Source: Ignavibacteriales bacterium
GTDB lineage: Bacteria > Bacteroidota > Ignavibacteria > Ignavibacteriales > Ignavibacteriaceae
Length of the DNA stretch: 6,069 nt
Assembly (NCBI GenBank): GCA_003142915.1
Contig: PLNZ01000082.1
Span: forward strand, 11,468-17,536
Reading direction: 5' to 3'
Of the stretch, positions 4,628-6,069 are shown piece by piece. Made by a program: the position numbers and the translations under genes. The first letter of the stretch is position 1; each line of letters begins with the position of its first letter. The notes under the pieces were generated by a model, which did not search any database, had not been told where the DNA came from, and saw only the letters and a program-made list of their open reading frames with translations.

Positions 4628-6069
4628 TTGTCTAACTATAAAAAAACACGTTTCGACGGAAAGATTCTCGTAATAGGCTGCGGTGCAGTTTCTCAATGTA
4701 CGCTTCCTCTTCTAAAACGTCATTTAGATATGCCGATGAATAAGGTAACGATAGTTGATTTTATAGATCAAAGAGAGATACTGTCTGAAATGCTGGAAGC
4801 AGGAGCTAACTTTATACAAGTGAAAATCAATATAGATAATATTGAAACTGAATTAAAGAAGTATGTAGGCCCCGGAGATATGATTATAGATTTAGCCTGG
4901 AATATAGAGGCTACGGTAATAATAAGATGGTGCTATGAAAACGGCGTAAGGTATGTCAACACATCTGTAGAGCAATGGGATCCTTCTAAAAACATTGAAA
5001 ACAAAACCACTCATGAAAGAAGTTTATATTTTCGTCAGATGGAACTAAGAAAACTAAAATTAGAAATGGTAGCAAAAAATACCGGTAACCCAACAATTAT
5101 AGTAGATCATGGTGCTAATCCCGGGCTTGTTAGCCATTTTACTAAAAGGGCGCTTGTAGAAATTGGTTCTAAGATGTTAGAGCGAAATATTCAGAGTGAA
5201 TTAAAACTCAGCAATGAAGCATTTGAAAAAATTATTGCTGATGCGGAAGCAGGACTGCAAGGGGCTTTTGCCAGACTTGCTCAGGCTACCGGAACTAAAG
5301 TTATACATATTGCAGAGCGCGACACACAAATTACGGACAAACCAAAAGAGGTTGGCGAATTTGTAAACACATGGTCGATTGAAGGCTTTTATGAGGAAGG
5401 AACAGCTCCGGCAGAACTTGGCTGGGGCATACATGAACGCCGGCTGCCGGAATATGCATATTTTCCTGACGGCGGACCGGGAAATCAGATATTTATTTCG
5501 AAGCCCGGTATAAGAACTTTTGTTCATTCATGGGTACCTGCTGGAGGTGAAATAATAGGCTGTGTAGTTCGCCATGCAGAATCGTTTACAATAAGTGATT
5601 ATTTAACAGTATGGGAGGATGCGCCTAAAGAAATAAGACGGCCGATCTATAGGCCAACTGTTCATTATGCATACATGCCATGTGATAATGCTATTCTCAG
5701 TCTGTATGAGCTTGCAATGCATAATTTCAAAATGCAAGACAGATTAAGAATAATGACTGATGAAATTATCGGTGGAATGGATGAGCTAGGAGTACTTCTG
5801 TTGGGTCATGGTCTTAACGGTTGGTGGACCGGTTCTCAATTAGATATTCATGAGTCTCGTAAGCTTGTGCCGGGTCAAAATGCTACAACATTACAGGTGG
5901 CTGCCTCTGTACTAGCCGCAGTAACATGGATGATAAAAAATCCGAGTAAAGGCCTGCTAGTACCAGATGATTTACCATATAAAGAAATTCTGGAAGTAGC
6001 TACGCCTTATCTTGGACCATGTCCGTCTGTAGAGACTGATTGGACTCCTTTAAAAAATAAGTCTGCATT
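4628..6069 (+). CDS. hss: Homospermidine synthase (3' end cut off by window)
   Basis: This NAD-dependent enzyme joins two putrescines, releasing ammonia, to make sym-homospermidine. It belongs to the saccharopine dehydrogenase-like group. Reading from TTG gives 480 open codons with no stop before the window edge. Known bacterial enzymes are near 480 residues, and this one is cut at DWTPLKN, so perhaps 20-30 residues are missing. The N-terminal Rossmann region has IGCGAVS (16-22) and an acidic strand end at Asp44. Family motifs follow: NTSVEQW with Glu115, DHGANPGLVS with Asn164, IAERDTQ with Glu230, VNTWSIEGF with Trp249, AELGWG (262-267), HYAYMPCDNAILS (346-358), DELGVLLLGHG and DWTPL. The 19-residue spacing of Glu230 to Trp249 equals that of the active-site Glu210/Trp229 pair I recall from the Blastochloris viridis enzyme. 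The start aligns with that protein's N-terminus, which supports TTG. It follows the ornithine decarboxylase, which supplies its substrate. Confidence 0.95.
   Translation, partial: MSNYKKTRFDGKILVIGCGAVSQCTLPLLKRHLDMPMNKVTIVDFIDQREILSEMLEAGANFIQVKINIDNIETELKKYVGPGDMIIDLAWNIEATVIIRWCYENGVRYVNTSVEQWDPSKNIENKTTHERSLYFRQMELRKLKLEMVAKNTGNPTIIVDHGANPGLVSHFTKRALVEIGSKMLERNIQSELKLSNEAFEKIIADAEAGLQGAFARLAQATGTKVIHIAERDTQITDKPKEVGEFVNTWSIEGFYEEGTAPAELGWGIHERRLPEYAYFPDGGPGNQIFISKPGIRTFVHSWVPAGGEIIGCVVRHAESFTISDYLTVWEDAPKEIRRPIYRPTVHYAYMPCDNAILSLYELAMHNFKMQDRLRIMTDEIIGGMDELGVLLLGHGLNGWWTGSQLDIHESRKLVPGQNATTLQVAASVLAAVTWMIKNPSKGLLVPDDLPYKEILEVATPYLGPCPSVETDWTPLKNKSA

Noticed and set aside
5201..5527. Minus-strand frame of 108 residues
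   Set aside because: It is antisense to the conserved core of homospermidine synthase, which explains the sequence fully.

Overview
The window is an AT-rich bacterial segment with all recognisable genes on the + strand. In order it holds a complete tyrosyl-tRNA synthetase gene (tyrS, 90-1316), a decayed pyruvoyl-dependent arginine decarboxylase gene (1337 to about 1598), about 700 bases with no intact gene, an XRE-cupin regulator (2316-2852), a fold-III PLP-dependent ornithine decarboxylase (2916-4163), a second gap of 464 bases, and a homospermidine synthase (from a TTG at 4628) that runs off the right edge a few tens of residues before its expected end.

Apart from tyrS the theme is polyamine synthesis. 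The broken gene would have made agmatine from arginine, the first step of the arginine route to putrescine. The intact decarboxylase makes putrescine directly from ornithine. Homospermidine synthase then joins two putrescines into sym-homospermidine. The simplest reading is that this organism keeps an ornithine -> putrescine -> homospermidine route and has lost, or is losing, the arginine entry at this locus. The XRE-cupin protein lies 63 bases upstream of the decarboxylase in the same direction and is a good candidate for the local polyamine regulator. This role is inferred from position and family only.

The low GC, long gene-poor gaps, an evident multi-lesion pseudogene and two non-ATG starts (TTG for both the pseudogene and homospermidine synthase) suggest a bacterium undergoing genome reduction, such as a host-associated symbiont. 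An Endomicrobium-like member of the Elusimicrobiota, a group with AT-rich and pseudogene-rich symbiont genomes, would fit. That is a guess from general character, not from a marker in the window.

I see no tRNA, rRNA, CRISPR array, convincing insertion sequence or clear rho-independent terminator. I do not see a wholly new system. The points most worth a second look are the decayed arginine decarboxylase beside an intact homospermidine pathway, the possible shared operator before the regulator and the decarboxylase, and the unexplained gaps.
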